Shown here piece after piece: positions 46,278 to 47,215 of a stretch of 47,215 bases of DNA (positions are counted from its first letter, which is position 1; each line of letters begins with the position of its first letter). The stretch lies in assembly GCF_014836955.1 (NCBI RefSeq), contig NZ_JACSPV010000036.1, positions 1 through 47,215 on the forward strand. The letters are read 5' to 3'. The notes beneath the pieces were generated by a model, which saw only the letters and a program-made list of their open reading frames with translations, was not told the DNA's origin and did not search any database. This DNA comes from Bacillus norwichensis (lineage in GTDB: Bacteria; Bacillota; Bacilli; Bacillales; Bacillaceae_C). The position numbers were made by a program, and so were the translations under genes.

Positions 46278-47126
46278 TTATAACCATTTGCCTTCTGCTA
46301 CAATAAAAATGCTGCCTCCTACTTGTATTACAAAGTTGTCATCTTTCTTCTTAGCTTTAACTTTCAACAGAGATGGTCTTCCAATGGAATAACCTTGTTC
46401 AACACTATAGCTGATATTATTTTTATTAAAAAAGTTGTGCTTTAATAAGTAACCTGCTAAGTTTCCATTGGCACTGCCCGTTGCAGGGTCTTCTAAGTGA
46501 CCGGAAGTAAACATAAAAACTCTTGTGTGCAGGTCGTTTTCAGAATGCATCGTTTCATCTGTAAAAACGAGAAGGTTAGCATCTCCGACTTTTTCTAACA
46601 TTTCATCATATACTTGATGATTTACTTTGCATTTATTCACCGCATCCAAGGTCTTCAGATTCACAATAATGCTTGGTAAGCCTGTTGAAACTACTTGAAT
46701 TGGATAGTCGTTATTAATATCCTCTATATCAATTTGCAAAGCTTTAGCAATTGTTTCACTATCAAATTCAGTGCCGAAAACAGGTTGATTTTGTGTCATC
46801 CAGGCATATTGATCTTCAAGTACTACAGGAACTTGTCCCACTTTAAGATTTAGTTTAATCTCAGCAGCTTTATGATCTTCAAATAATTGTTGAATGATAA
46901 AAGCAGTTCCAATTGTAGGATGGCCTGCAAACGGTATTTCTGAGTCAGGTGTAAAGATTTTTACATCATACCCACCGTTCTCTTTTAATCCAGACATAAT
47001 GAAAGTCGTCTCTGAAAAATTGATTTCTTTTGCAATGGCCTGCATCTCTTCTTGCTCTATATTTTCATCAGGGAGACAAACGGCTAATTGGTTTCCTTCA
47101 TATTTATTCTCTGCAAATACATCCAC
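46278..47126 (-). CDS. PhzF-family isomerase-like protein
   Basis: A 282-residue PhzF protein (diaminopimelate-epimerase fold): VFAENKYEGNQLAVCLPDEN, INFSETTFIM with the catalytic Glu, FTPDSEIPFAGHPTIGTAFI, and the C-terminal half with DPATGSANGNLAGYLL. The function outside phenazine synthesis is unknown. The first supportable start is GTG 47126, but family N-termini begin about five residues earlier (KFYIVDVFAENK). That sequence is present upstream in frame (IEPKFYIVDVF) without an ATG/GTG/TTG, only ATA. A hairpin at 47164-47189 holds the only AGGGAG. Either the start codon is mutated or the true start is unusual. Confidence 0.82.
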   Translation of the reverse strand: MDVFAENKYEGNQLAVCLPDENIEQEEMQAIAKEINFSETTFIMSGLKENGGYDVKIFTPDSEIPFAGHPTIGTAFIIQQLFEDHKAAEIKLNLKVGQVPVVLEDQYAWMTQNQPVFGTEFDSETIAKALQIDIEDINNDYPIQVVSTGLPSIIVNLKTLDAVNKCKVNHQVYDEMLEKVGDANLLVFTDETMHSENDLHTRVFMFTSGHLEDPATGSANGNLAGYLLKHNFFNKNNISYSVEQGYSIGRPSLLKVKAKKKDDNFVIQVGGSIFIVAEGKWL

Positions 47127-47163
47127 AATATAAAATTTCGGTTCTATACTGAATGTGGTGGTC

Positions 47164-47189
47164 TCCCTTACTGCTAAGCAGTTGGGAGC
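47164..47189. other. Hairpin enclosing the possible PhzF ribosome site
   Basis: CTCCC and ACTGCT pair with AGCAGT and GGGAG (as read on the minus strand), with short internal mismatches. The 3' arm holds AAGGGAG, the only Shine-Dalgarno-like site near the PhzF gene. The right end of the window cuts off whatever lies further upstream. Confidence 0.5.
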
Positions 47190-47215
47190 ACATCTGAAAA
47201 AACAAAAAAATACAC

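Overview
The window is low-GC Gram-positive DNA. It has strong AGGAGG-type ribosome sites, frequent TTG/GTG starts, sigma-A promoters and many intrinsic terminators. The gene content points to a Bacillaceae-like member of the Bacillales: a guanine-riboswitch xpt-pbuX operon, ywbE, yxlEFG, a ywnA/ywnB pair, and a Btr-like AraC/binding-protein regulator. No rRNA, tRNA or phage genes were seen. I worked by eye, so family names are recognitions and not search results.

Layout. 1-3470: copZ, a tRNA-dihydrouridine synthase, ywbE, and a MarR/rhodanese operon. 3471-6240: guanine riboswitch, xpt, pbuX. 6241-10585: a double-MerR regulator divergent from a class II UvrA-like ABC ATPase, then a small broken gene. 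10586-15981: pyridoxamine kinase, an orphan, LysR/nitronate monooxygenase, a broken MFS transporter and an oxidoreductase remnant. 16096-20268: MarR/serine hydrolase, an aminoglycoside-nucleotidyltransferase-like gene, PadR/DUF4188. 20393-26665: ArsR-yxlEFG, a PH-domain-like protein, a membrane alpha/beta hydrolase, a DUF2087 regulator and a GIY-YIG protein. 26971-37073: a Fur-boxed iron-siderophore uptake island with a Btr-like regulator, two FecCD permeases, an ABC exporter, a FecE ATPase, three binding lipoproteins (one truncated) and a frameshifted ferredoxin-NADP reductase-like gene. 37402-42280: ywnA/ywnB around a 50-bp palindrome, then two Crp/Fnr regulators paired with HAD phosphatases and sharing a GGACA-NN-TGTCC palindrome. 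42369-47215: acyltransferase, TrmB-like regulator, LysE exporter, VOC protein, MmcQ/YjbR protein and PhzF-like protein.

The most unusual structure is a dispersed family of roughly 130-200 bp elements, called repeat A here. There are nine copies, all in the + orientation and none with a protein gene. One interrupts the MFS gene and its removal restores the frame. One sits between the guanine riboswitch terminator and xpt. Two flank the nucleotidyltransferase gene and two flank the iron island. Their conserved stems and a GCGGATGCC core suggest HEARO / IscB-type omega-RNA elements that have lost, or never carried, their nuclease. That identity is inference and needs a covariance-model test. Two further repeat families occur: repeat B, a terminator-like hairpin in three copies, and repeat C, nine units at an exact 20-bp period at 42077-42246.
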